A DNA stretch of 7,128 bases from Oribacterium sp. UBA3737 (GCA_002371295.1 DFGZ01000351.1:1-7128), one strand, 5' to 3'. Positions 1 through 5,704 are shown, counted from the stretch's first letter. The notes: generated from the sequence alone by a model not told the origin. Numbers and translations are program-made.

Positions 1-1
1 G

Positions 2-340
2 TGTCTCCTCGGTGAGCCTGTTGTAAACCTCATCAAGACATCACTTCCTATGGATGGAATCCCAATGAAGACACTCTTCACAGTTGGTGCACTCCTTCCT
101 TGCGTCGGAATCGCAATCCTTTTAAAGCAGATCGTAAGATCAGTAATTGATTTCGTACCATATCTTTTCGGATTTACACTGGCAGCTTCTATGGGCCTTA
201 ACCTTGTAAGTGCAACAGTTGTTGCGGCAATGTTTGCAATTGTTATCTACAACCTTAAGATGCTTCAGCTCAAGAAGGCAGCGCCTGCAGCAGCCAATGC
301 TTCAAACAATAACTGGGATGATGACGAGGAGGACATTTAA
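2..340 (+). CDS. PTS mannose/fructose/sorbose-family IIC component, 3' part
   Basis: This is the end of an integral membrane sugar permease subunit (EIIC, mannose/fructose/sorbose family). The family carries its sugar across the membrane together with IID while IIB supplies phosphate. The open frame runs from base 2 with no start in the window, so 112 C-terminal residues are visible of a protein usually about 260 long. The segment beginning PMKTLFTVGALLP, with VGIAILLKQ after it, matches the conserved C-terminal region of ManY-type proteins. Two more hydrophobic stretches follow, around VPYLFGFTLAASMG and LVSATVVAAMFAIVIY. The tail is alanine-rich and ends in an acidic cluster (WDDDEEDI). The stop lies 2 nt before the IID start, so the two form one operon; IIA and IIB genes presumably lie upstream, outside the window. 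The sugar cannot be told from this fragment. Confidence 0.9.
   Translation, partial: CLLGEPVVNLIKTSLPMDGIPMKTLFTVGALLPCVGIAILLKQIVRSVIDFVPYLFGFTLAASMGLNLVSATVVAAMFAIVIYNLKMLQLKKAAPAAANASNNNWDDDEEDI
326..333 (+). promoter_or_regulatory. Ribosome binding site of IID, inside the end of IIC
   Basis: The sequence GAGGAGGA lies within the last codons of IIC (encoding its acidic tail) and 9 nt before the IID ATG at 343. The IIC stop and the IID start are only 2 nt apart, so translation of the two membrane subunits is probably coupled. The acidic Glu/Asp codons double as the Shine-Dalgarno sequence. Confidence 0.75.
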
Positions 341-342
341 AA

Positions 343-1179
343 ATGGCTGAGAAGAAAATATCGAAGAAGACATTATCAAAAGCTTTTCATAACTGGTATT
401 ACGGTAACCTGACATGCTTCTCTCAGGAGCACATGCAGACCTTTGGCTATCTCTGCTCCATGCTTCCTATAGTAGATGAGCTTTATGATGACGAAGACAA
501 GAAGGCTGAGGCAATGGATACATACCGTGCTTTCTTTAATACAGAGCCTCAGCTCGGTGCAATCATAGTCGGTGTGACAGCCGGACTTGAGGAGGCAAGA
601 GCCAATGGAAACAAAGAGGTAGACTCAGAGACTATCAACGGTCTCCGTGCAGGTCTCATGGGACCTATCGCCGGTATCGGTGATTCACTTGTAGTAGGAA
701 CTGTGATCCCGATCCTTCTCGGTATCGCCATGGGTATGTCAGGCGGCGGCTCTCCGATGGGTGCTATATTCTACATGCTGGTTTGGAACCTGTTCGCTTA
801 CTTCGGAATGAAGTTCATCTATAACAAGGGTTATCAGATGGGTACAAAAGCTGTTGAGTTCCTTGTAGGCGATATAGGAATGGCTATCCGTGAGGCAGTC
901 ACAACACTCGGCGGTATAGTAATCGGTGCGGTAAGTGCCACATGGGTCAGTGTAAAGACCAGCTTCCATCTCGTAAATGCAAGCGGTGAGGCTTACATGG
1001 TTCTCCAGGAGAAACTCGATGGAGTATTCCCGGGAGTGCTTACAGCTATCGTAGTAATCTTCTGCTGGTGGCTCATGGCCAAGAAGCAGTTCAGCCCTAT
1101 CAAGGTTATGCTTCTCCTTGTGGTTATCGCCTTCGCAGGTGTAGTACTTGGATTCTTCAATCCGGGTCTTTCATATTAA
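343..1179 (+). CDS. PTS mannose/fructose/sorbose-family IID component
   Basis: This is the complete 278-residue IID subunit of a mannose-class PTS permease, of normal family length. It partners IIC in the membrane to take up a hexose or amino sugar. The N-terminal half carries family landmarks: FHNWYYGNLTCFSQEHMQ near residues 15-32, a central region with TEPQLGAIIVG near 67-77, and the conserved GLMGPIAGIGDSL around 104-116. Hydrophobic membrane segments follow at about 117-132, 139-158, 187-203, 229-246 and 252-272. The ATG at 343 is set by the strong ribosome binding site in the end of IIC. The family assignment is firm. Substrate (mannose, fructose, N-acetylgalactosamine, sorbose and others) cannot be read from IID alone, so no man/aga symbol is given. 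No hairpin with a T-run is seen after the stop. Confidence 0.93.
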   Translation: MAEKKISKKTLSKAFHNWYYGNLTCFSQEHMQTFGYLCSMLPIVDELYDDEDKKAEAMDTYRAFFNTEPQLGAIIVGVTAGLEEARANGNKEVDSETINGLRAGLMGPIAGIGDSLVVGTVIPILLGIAMGMSGGGSPMGAIFYMLVWNLFAYFGMKFIYNKGYQMGTKAVEFLVGDIGMAIREAVTTLGGIVIGAVSATWVSVKTSFHLVNASGEAYMVLQEKLDGVFPGVLTAIVVIFCWWLMAKKQFSPIKVMLLLVVIAFAGVVLGFFNPGLSY

Positions 1180-1298
1180 GACTGACTGGTTTGAATATAA
1201 TAACGAAACACACTATCTTGTGACGGTCAAAGACGGTTGGAGGGAGATGAAGATATCCTATTTTCAGCGGCAAAAATAAGAAATAAGTATAGATTTTA

Positions 1299-1342
1299 AA
1301 TGCTCCTTTATGATAATCTAGATAGGCATTAATTTTAAGGAG
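1299..1342 (+). promoter_or_regulatory. Possible leader fold covering the Wzz-like gene's RBS
   Basis: The 173-nt gap after IID shows no convincing intrinsic terminator. Close to the next gene two alternative short pairings are visible. CTCCTT (1303-1308) complements the Shine-Dalgarno AAGGAG (1337-1342), and AATGC (1299-1303) complements GCATT (1326-1330). They share base 1303, so they exclude each other. TATGAT (1309-1314) resembles a -10 box but lacks a good -35, and a start there would remove the upstream arms. Both stems are short and may be chance in AT-rich DNA. Confidence 0.18.
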
Positions 1343-1352
1343 TGATTTTAGG

Positions 1353-2780
1353 ATGACTAACAACGATGAAATGGAAATTGATCTTATCCAGCTTTTACTG
1401 TTGTGTGTGAGAAAGTGGAAGACCATCATATTGACAGCTCTGGTCCTTGCTGTAGTTTTGGCAGGCTTTAAGGGCGCGAAGGGACTTGCTGATCTCAGGA
1501 GCACCACGGAGACCGTTGACGAGGCAGATGCTGAAGCTGAAAAGGAGCAGTATGAGGCTGCAAAGACTGCTTATGACGAGCAGATCAGGCTTTTCGATGA
1601 CATGATTGCCGATGACATCGCCTATAAAGAGAATTCGATTCTTCTGAATCTTGACCCGAACAACTATTTCTCCGTAAGTGCCACGTACTATATCAGTACC
1701 GACTATCGTATCATGCCGGGAGAGACTTATCAGGACAGAGATTATACAGATGATGTCATTCAGGCCTACATGCTTTATCTGAAGAGCAATGATTGCCTGA
1801 GCTTTGTTCAGGGAAAGCTGACAGATAAGCTTTCGCTCAGATCCCTCAAGGAACTTATCAATGTCACACAGAACAGCCGCATCATCAGTGTTGAGGTTGT
1901 TGGTGATTCTTCGGGAAGAGTGAGCGAGATAGTGGAGGCACTCAATGAAGCTGTGATGCTTCATAAAACAAAGGTCAGCGATTCCGTTTATGCCCATGAG
2001 ATCAGTCTTATAGATAAGACAAAGGCTGGTAATGTTTCTGGAACTGATGCAGAGTCAGATGAGTATAGTGCCAACGGAGATGCGGGATATGTAAATTCCA
2101 GGCAGTCGGAATTTTCCGCACAGCTGAATGATCTCATCAGCCGGCGTGCTGCAGCGGCAGACAGGAAGGCGACTCTTACCGAGCCAAAGGCTACAGACTC
2201 ATCACAAAGTATGAAGGATCTGCTGAAAACCTGCATCAAGTTTGGTGTATTAGGCGGTGTAGCAGGAGTTTTCCTTGCAGCATTCTTCATTTGTATGAAG
2301 GCCATCATTGCTGATACAGTGAACAACGCTTCTGAAGTCACCAGACTTTTCGGGATCAGGGTATTTGGTGATTATAAGGAAAAGAAGTCTTCAAACAGAC
2401 TCTCCGATATGATTTATAAGATGTCCTATGGCGATGCCACAGCAGATAAGGCTGATTTCGTTAAGGTTCTTACTGCTAACATCGATGCCTACATCGCAGC
2501 CTTTAAGGATAAAGAGATCCGTGAGATAGCGTTGGCCGGAAGACTTAAGACTGAGGATATGAAGGAGATTGTAAACGCTGTTAATGGTTCTGAGAGTACT
2601 GAGGTCCTTAAACTCGCCGGAGATATCCTTACAGATGCAGAGGCTATACGTACTATCAACGACAAGAAGTATGCGATAGTTGCCATAGACAGAAACACTT
2701 CAAAGAATGATCTGAGAAAGCAGCTTGAGAAGCTTCAGGGTCTTGAGAAGACAGTTATCGGCGCAGTTTTATTTGATTAA
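1353..2780 (+). CDS. Wzz/YveK-type polysaccharide chain-length protein with kinase-like tail
   Basis: This 475-residue membrane protein has the architecture of polysaccharide co-polymerases, which set chain length in exopolysaccharide or capsule assembly. The N-terminal MEIDLIQLLLLCVRKWKTII motif and transmembrane segment (about 24-41) match the Wzz domain. A long extracytoplasmic region (about 45-290) with a Glu/Ala-rich helical start follows. The second membrane segment (about 296-318) has the GGVAGVFLAA pattern, a nearby upstream proline (278), and the usual juxtamembrane DTVNNASEVTRLFGIRVFG. Residues 341-475 form an extra cytoplasmic part. Its LAGDILTDAEAI, KKYAIVAIDRNTSKNDL and KTVIGAVLFD stretches resemble the later strands of a BY-kinase P-loop fold, but the Walker A position (about 392-400, ALAGRLKTE) has no GKS/T. 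It is therefore probably a non-catalytic regulatory domain; that reading is inference. AAGGAG lies 10 nt before the ATG, and a strong terminator follows the stop. No glycosyltransferase genes adjoin it. Confidence 0.78.
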   Translation: MTNNDEMEIDLIQLLLLCVRKWKTIILTALVLAVVLAGFKGAKGLADLRSTTETVDEADAEAEKEQYEAAKTAYDEQIRLFDDMIADDIAYKENSILLNLDPNNYFSVSATYYISTDYRIMPGETYQDRDYTDDVIQAYMLYLKSNDCLSFVQGKLTDKLSLRSLKELINVTQNSRIISVEVVGDSSGRVSEIVEALNEAVMLHKTKVSDSVYAHEISLIDKTKAGNVSGTDAESDEYSANGDAGYVNSRQSEFSAQLNDLISRRAAAADRKATLTEPKATDSSQSMKDLLKTCIKFGVLGGVAGVFLAAFFICMKAIIADTVNNASEVTRLFGIRVFGDYKEKKSSNRLSDMIYKMSYGDATADKADFVKVLTANIDAYIAAFKDKEIREIALAGRLKTEDMKEIVNAVNGSESTEVLKLAGDILTDAEAIRTINDKKYAIVAIDRNTSKNDLRKQLEKLQGLEKTVIGAVLFD

Positions 2781-2789
2781 TTGATTATG

Positions 2790-2826
2790 GCATGACAGCG
2801 AATTTAAGCTGTCATGCTTTTTTTTT
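2790..2826 (+). terminator. Rho-independent terminator after the Wzz-like gene
   Basis: A perfect 10-bp stem, GCATGACAGC (2790-2799) with GCTGTCATGC (2808-2817), closes an 8-nt loop and is followed by nine T residues (2818-2826). It sits 9 nt after the stop codon and separates the chain-length gene from the superoxide reductase unit. Confidence 0.95.
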
Positions 2827-2869
2827 AAGGATTCAGGTGTTTTCTGACAGAATAACGCAAGTTAATTTT

Positions 2870-2884
2870 TTACAATTATTTTAT
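2870..2884. promoter_or_regulatory. PerR-box-like operator
   Basis: The 15-mer TTACAATTATTTTAT matches 11 of the 14 defined positions of the Bacillus PerR box TTATAATNATTATAA. It lies directly upstream of the proposed -35 of the superoxide reductase promoter. PerR is known to repress oxygen-defence genes, including superoxide reductase and rubrerythrins, in clostridia, so function and position fit. The surrounding DNA is AT-rich, so a chance match is possible. Confidence 0.35.
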
Positions 2885-2913
2885 TTGCCTTTTAGGATTC
2901 CTTTGGATATGCT
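2885..2913 (+). promoter_or_regulatory. Sigma-A-like promoter for superoxide reductase and rubredoxin
   Basis: TTGCCT (2885-2890) and TATGCT (2908-2913) are separated by exactly 17 nt, and each matches 4 of 6 consensus bases. The predicted start near 2920 would give a leader of about 50 nt before the GTG at 2971. It is the best-spaced promoter candidate in the gap after the terminator. Confidence 0.45.
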
Positions 2914-2970
2914 GATAGTAGTAATTGTGAACGTGCACTAAGATGCAGTCTGAAAAAGGAGGACAAAACC

Positions 2971-3309
2971 GTGAAATTTTACAAAATTGATGATCAGATC
3001 GTGATTTCCGACAAGAGTCTGTCAGTTGGTGAGGAAATCGTGGCCAACACTACCGATGCGGCACAGGAAAAGCATGTTCCTGTGGTGATTCAGGAGGACG
3101 GAGTGGTTAAGGTTCAGGTTGGCTCTGTAGAACATCCTATGCTCCCTGAGCATTTTATCGGATGGATACTTATAGAGACTGAGGCCGGATTCCAGATTCA
3201 TTATCTTAAGCCCGGTATGAAGCCGGAAGCAGAGTTCCTGGTAAATGAAAAGCTAGTAGCAGCTTACGAGTATTGCAATCTCCATGGATTATGGAAGGCC
3301 AGCGTGTAG
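2971..3309 (+). CDS. Superoxide reductase (desulfoferrodoxin family, no N-terminal Fe-Cys4 centre)
   Basis: This 112-residue cytoplasmic non-haem iron protein should reduce superoxide to hydrogen peroxide without releasing oxygen, which is typical of anaerobes. The catalytic iron ligands of the family are recognisable: His35 in EKHVPV, His55 and His61 in EHPMLPEHF, and Cys102 and His105 in CNLHGLW. Glu33 and Lys34, which act near the iron in family members, are also present. The first 35 residues align with a desulforedoxin-type domain (MKFYK start, then EEIVANTTDAAQEKH), but the four cysteines that bind the second iron in classic desulfoferrodoxin are absent. The start is GTG, preceded 8 nt upstream by AGGAGG. 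Rubredoxin, the usual electron donor, is encoded 37 nt downstream in the same unit. Confidence 0.93.
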   Translation: MKFYKIDDQIVISDKSLSVGEEIVANTTDAAQEKHVPVVIQEDGVVKVQVGSVEHPMLPEHFIGWILIETEAGFQIHYLKPGMKPEAEFLVNEKLVAAYEYCNLHGLWKASV

Positions 3310-3346
3310 TTTGATTTTGATATTTCCCGGATAAGGAGGAAGCTTT

Positions 3347-3505
3347 ATGATGTACATTTGCAATACCTGCGGCTACATTTACGATGAAGAGGCAGGGGAT
3401 CCTGATAACGGATTGGCACCCGGAACCAAGTGGGAAGAGGTTCCCGACGACTTCGTATGTCCTTTATGCGGAGTAGGAAAGGATGATTTTTCACCTCAGG
3501 AGTAA
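3347..3505 (+). CDS. Rubredoxin
   Basis: This is a 52-residue iron-sulfur electron carrier, complete and of normal size. Two CxxC pairs bind one iron: Cys5/Cys8 in [11 protein letters not shown] and Cys38/Cys41 in [13 protein letters not shown]. The aromatic and Gly/Pro residues of the rubredoxin core (Tyr10, Tyr12, Pro19, Trp29, Phe36) are in place. It probably delivers electrons to the superoxide reductase encoded just upstream, supplied from NAD(P)H by a rubredoxin reductase that is not in the window. AAGGAGGA at 3333-3340 precedes two adjacent ATG codons (3347 and 3350). The second has the more usual 9-nt spacing, so the mature product may start there and be one residue shorter. A strong terminator follows. 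Confidence 0.95.
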   Translation: MMYICNTCGYIYDEEAGDPDNGLAPGTKWEEVPDDFVCPLCGVGKDDFSPQE

Positions 3506-3549
3506 TGAGGACTTTCATATCAGAAGATACCGGATATCCGCCGGAGGCT

Positions 3550-3591
3550 CTGAGGAACCACTGTATAATCAGTGGTTCCTCAGTTTTATTT
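3550..3591 (+). terminator. Terminator after rubredoxin, between convergent genes
   Basis: A perfect 14-bp stem, CTGAGGAACCACTG (3550-3563) with CAGTGGTTCCTCAG (3570-3583), has a 6-nt loop and is followed by TTTTATTT. It ends right at the stop codon of the minus-strand lipid kinase gene. On that strand no T-run follows the hairpin, so it looks like a true terminator only for the plus strand, though it could block read-through or stabilise the 3' end of the opposing transcript. Confidence 0.93.
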
Positions 3592-3592
3592 A

Positions 3593-4576
3593 TCATATTT
3601 CGGTGTAGATTTTTATAGCTTTTGGCAGAACCTTTATGTTCACATCCGAAACGCTGCCTCCGAATTCTCCGTCCAAAGTCCAGTTTATGGCCTCCTCGGA
3701 ATGGAAATTGACTTCTTGGGTCTGAAACATCCTTATGTACGGATTGTCGAAGTTTCCGTCCATGGCAGAACGTATTATCTCCCCCACATCCATAAGGTCA
3801 TCGGGGGCTTTTATCAGCATGACTTCGAACAGGCCGTCACTGAGTGATGCGTCTGAAAGAGCCTGAGTCTTGAAACCTGCTACAGAAGTGGCATTGGAAA
3901 CGGCTCCGAAAATAAAGGTGCCTTCCTCGGTTTCGCCGTCATGAGACACTGTGAGCCGGTATCTTGACTGGAGAGAAGATGGCGCAGCGGCGATGGCATT
4001 CATGACATAGGCAAAGTAACCCAGTACATTTTTCTGATCCTGGGGAGTCTCATAGCTCACATTTGTAAATGCTCCGAATGCCGCAACATAGTTGAATTTC
4101 AGATTTCCGAACTGACCAACATCGAGCCGGAATACTCTGCCTTCCCTGACGGAATCGATCACCTTTTCCACATCACCGTTAAGCCCCAGGGTCTTTGCGT
4201 AGTCATTGGTGGTGCCGCTTGGGACATATACTATGGGGATCCCGGATTTTATATCATCCTCTCCCGGGAGCAGTGCATTGACCACGTGATTGAGAGTTCC
4301 GTCTCCGCCTATACAGGCCACCAGATTCAGCTTTTTCTTTTGATATTCTTTAAGGATGCTTTCAGAGGTGAACCCCTCCCCAGGCATAATGGGGAAGGTT
4401 ATCACTTCGTGACGGAGTCTTGCCAGTTCTGTAATAAGGCTGAAGACCTTTTCCTTCGCGCTCCCCATTCCTGCCTTCTGGTTCACGAGAAGCAGGGCTT
4501 TTTTTTTCGGCCTCGTGAAAGCATCATTTGTTTCTTTCGTAATAAGGGTTTCATTGACAGAAAGATCATGTTCCAT
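3593..4576 (-). CDS. Diacylglycerol kinase family lipid kinase (DagK/YegS/BmrU-like)
   Basis: This 327-residue cytoplasmic, membrane-associating enzyme belongs to the family that phosphorylates diacylglycerol or related lipids with ATP. Gram-positive members recycle diacylglycerol released during lipoteichoic acid or other envelope synthesis. Visible motifs are VNQKAGMGSAKEK (31-43), the nucleotide-binding IGGDGTLNHVVNAL (89-102), VPSGTTNDYAKTLG (118-131), the Mg-site-like DASLSDGLFEV (242-252), and LDGE (301-304), whose Glu304 corresponds to the proposed catalytic base. Length and motif order are normal for a complete protein. The ATG is supported by AAGGAGG 9 nt upstream. Residues 1-24 are a family-atypical polar leader, not a signal peptide. 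The gene converges with rubredoxin and diverges from the secreted protein. The exact lipid substrate cannot be decided from sequence. Confidence 0.93.
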   Translation of the reverse strand: MEHDLSVNETLITKETNDAFTRPKKKALLLVNQKAGMGSAKEKVFSLITELARLRHEVITFPIMPGEGFTSESILKEYQKKKLNLVACIGGDGTLNHVVNALLPGEDDIKSGIPIVYVPSGTTNDYAKTLGLNGDVEKVIDSVREGRVFRLDVGQFGNLKFNYVAAFGAFTNVSYETPQDQKNVLGYFAYVMNAIAAAPSSLQSRYRLTVSHDGETEEGTFIFGAVSNATSVAGFKTQALSDASLSDGLFEVMLIKAPDDLMDVGEIIRSAMDGNFDNPYIRMFQTQEVNFHSEEAINWTLDGEFGGSVSDVNIKVLPKAIKIYTEI

Positions 4577-4599
4577 ATCGTTATGCCTCCTTAAGAAAT

Positions 4600-4605
4600 A
4601 TTATA
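4600..4605 (-). promoter_or_regulatory. -10 box for the lipid kinase gene
   Basis: Read on the minus strand, this is a consensus TATAAT 23 nt before the ATG and immediately upstream of the ribosome binding site region. No TTGACA-like -35 is present at the right distance, which suggests help from an activator. The nearest copy of the 16-bp repeat begins 25 nt upstream. A start this close to the gene leaves a very short leader. Confidence 0.35.
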
Positions 4606-4630
4606 ATATGCCGATGTTAAAAGTAGGGAG

Positions 4631-4646
4631 AAAAGTTTAATTCTGA
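4631..4646. repeat. 16-bp direct repeat, copy 1
   Basis: AAAAGTTTAATTCTGA occurs here and again, without mismatch, at 4771-4786, exactly 140 nt away. Flanking bases differ. This copy lies 25 nt upstream of the TATAAT of the minus-strand lipid kinase gene. It may be a binding site for a regulator shared with the divergent gene. Confidence 0.6.
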
Positions 4647-4654
4647 AATTTTTC

Positions 4655-4754
4655 TTCGGGAGTCCATCCGAATAAAGTGAACCCATGTCAAGGACATTTG
4701 GTTTTGCTTTTTCTTTTTCGGGTAGAGAGTTCTGACATAAGATTTATGTTTTTT
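4655..4754. other. Cluster of three inverted repeats between divergent promoters
   Basis: Within the 274-nt gap between the lipid kinase and secreted-protein starts, three short hairpins lie between the two copies of the direct repeat. They are TTCGG/CCGAA (4655-4659 and 4668-4672), ATGTC/GACAT (4685-4689 and 4693-4697, extendable by AACC/GGTT across a small bulge), and ACATAA/TTATGT (4735-4740 and 4744-4749). The last two are followed by T-rich stretches on the plus strand. No convincing reading frame is present. They could be regulator sites, part of a small RNA, or AT-rich chance. Confidence 0.3.
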
Positions 4755-4770
4755 ATCTGTTTTTGTAAGT

Positions 4771-4786
4771 AAAAGTTTAATTCTGA
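4771..4786. repeat. 16-bp direct repeat, copy 2
   Basis: This is the second exact copy of AAAAGTTTAATTCTGA. It ends 15 nt before the TATAGT -10 box of the secreted-protein gene, so it covers the place where a -35 element would sit. No TTGACA-like -35 is seen there, which fits an activator site or a non-standard promoter. Confidence 0.6.
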
Positions 4787-4801
4787 TACGGGGCGGCATG
4801 A

Positions 4802-4807
4802 TATAGT
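4802..4807 (+). promoter_or_regulatory. -10 box for the secreted wall-protein gene
   Basis: TATAGT matches 5 of 6 bases of the -10 consensus and gives a leader of about 37 nt before the ATG at 4851. The -35 region is occupied by the 16-bp repeat and has no good consensus. A weak resemblance to a SigD-type promoter (TAAT, 15 nt, CATGATAT) was noted but is not strong enough to call. Confidence 0.35.
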
Positions 4808-4850
4808 AAATTACACACGGTTGTAGGACAATCTTTTAGGGGTGAGTACG

Positions 4851-5663
4851 ATGAAAAAGGGAATTATCATAATGCTTATAACGGCCATATCGGGACTGAT
4901 ATTCAGCTTTACCGTTTCGCTGACAGCTCTTGCAGGGCAGTGGATGGCCAATGAAAAGGGGTACTGGTATCAACACAGTGACGGATCCTATCCTGTTTAC
5001 TCATGGGAATGGATCGATGGGGACGGAGACGGTATCTATCAGTGCTATGCCTTTGATGAGAACGGCTATTTATATGTAAATACGACCACACCGGATGGCT
5101 ATTATGTGGGGCCTGACGGTGCATGGTATGTGGATTACATGCCGGTCAGCAGGTTTTTTTATCACAATGCCTATGTTCCACCCGCTCCTATTTCCGGAGC
5201 TCAGTCTGAGTCGGAATTTGAGTACAGTTATGCTTCCGACGGCACTCAGCTTGTGACGAACAAGTACTCAAGTCCTAAGAGTGAGGCGAATAAGAAGAAC
5301 TCAGCGAACAAAAATTCTTCTAAGAGTTCAAGCAGCAAGTCAAGCAGTAAATCAAGCAGTAATACCAAGACCAGTACCAATGTTCCTTCAAGCGAGATCG
5401 TCACTTCGAAGCTGGTGGTAGGATCGTCTGCAGGCAGTTCCTCCGATGCCGGTGGAACAGCTTCTTCAAAGACAACCCCGGGCTCTGAGCCGGATCTTGA
5501 TAACACAAGTTACGATACGGCCGGTCCCGGCAGGAACATACCGAGTAACTATTCATCCCAGACTGTAAAGCCTACAACGGATGAAAGTACTATTGATGTT
5601 TCAGGTCCGAAGAGCAGCGGCGTAATCGAAAGAGACGGCAATGACGATGATGACGATGAATGA
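4851..5663 (+). CDS. Secreted protein with one cell-wall-binding-like module, Ser/Lys linker and acidic tail
   Basis: This is a 270-residue exported protein of unknown function. Residues 1-28 form a signal peptide: MKK, a hydrophobic core, then ALA before Gly29 as the likely cleavage site. Residues 30-95 hold a Gly/aromatic-rich module (YWYQHSDGSYP, WEWIDGDGDGIYQCYAFDENGY, NTTTPDGYYVGPDGAWYVD) resembling the cell-wall-binding repeats of Lachnospiraceae surface proteins and amidases. A Tyr/Pro stretch follows, then a low-complexity Ser/Lys/Asn region (about 140-175), a Ser/Thr/Gly/Pro region, and an acidic end (DGNDDDDDE). No catalytic domain, LPXTG sorting signal or second membrane anchor is seen, so it may be held by wall binding alone. 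A GTG at 4842 is in frame, but it overlaps the AGGGGTG ribosome binding site, so the ATG at 4851 is preferred. Wall binding is inferred from similarity only. Confidence 0.75.
   Translation: MKKGIIIMLITAISGLIFSFTVSLTALAGQWMANEKGYWYQHSDGSYPVYSWEWIDGDGDGIYQCYAFDENGYLYVNTTTPDGYYVGPDGAWYVDYMPVSRFFYHNAYVPPAPISGAQSESEFEYSYASDGTQLVTNKYSSPKSEANKKNSANKNSSKSSSSKSSSKSSSNTKTSTNVPSSEIVTSKLVVGSSAGSSSDAGGTASSKTTPGSEPDLDNTSYDTAGPGRNIPSNYSSQTVKPTTDESTIDVSGPKSSGVIERDGNDDDDDE
5328..5363 (+). repeat. Three 12-nt tandem units encoding SSSK/SSSN
   Basis: Three consecutive in-frame units of the form TCAAGCAGYAAR (the last ends AAT) encode SSSK, SSSK and SSSN in the low-complexity linker of the secreted protein. Units differ by one or two bases, mostly silent. 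They could vary in number between strains, and the 12-nt length would keep the frame. Confidence 0.75.
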
Positions 5664-5704
5664 AGCTATGTAGTGAAAACAGAATAGACTATGAGTGATA
5701 TGTG

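Noticed and set aside
1395..1997. 200-codon minus-strand open frame
   Set aside because: It is antisense to the Wzz-like gene, whose membrane topology and motifs are clear; the antisense product shows no coherent family features.
4286..4594. 102-codon plus-strand open frame
   Set aside because: It is opposite the start of the lipid kinase gene, which has the GGDGT motif and its own ribosome binding site.
4631..4786. 16-bp direct repeats as target-site duplication of an inserted element
   Set aside because: The 140-nt interval has no terminal inverted repeats or transposase, and 16 bp is longer than usual duplications; promoter-proximal placement fits regulation better.
4617..4799. 60-codon minus-strand open frame rich in Lys and Arg
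   Set aside because: It is AT-rich intergenic DNA that includes both copies of the 16-bp repeat and the hairpins; there is no ribosome binding site and no protein-like composition.
4577..4850. Cyclic-di-GMP or other riboswitch in the leader region
   Set aside because: No recognisable aptamer core sequence was found and the leader of the secreted-protein gene from the -10 box is only about 37 nt.
4842..4850. GTG at 4842 as the start of the secreted protein
   Set aside because: It overlaps the AGGGGTG Shine-Dalgarno sequence that is well placed for the ATG at 4851, and the signal peptide is complete from that ATG.
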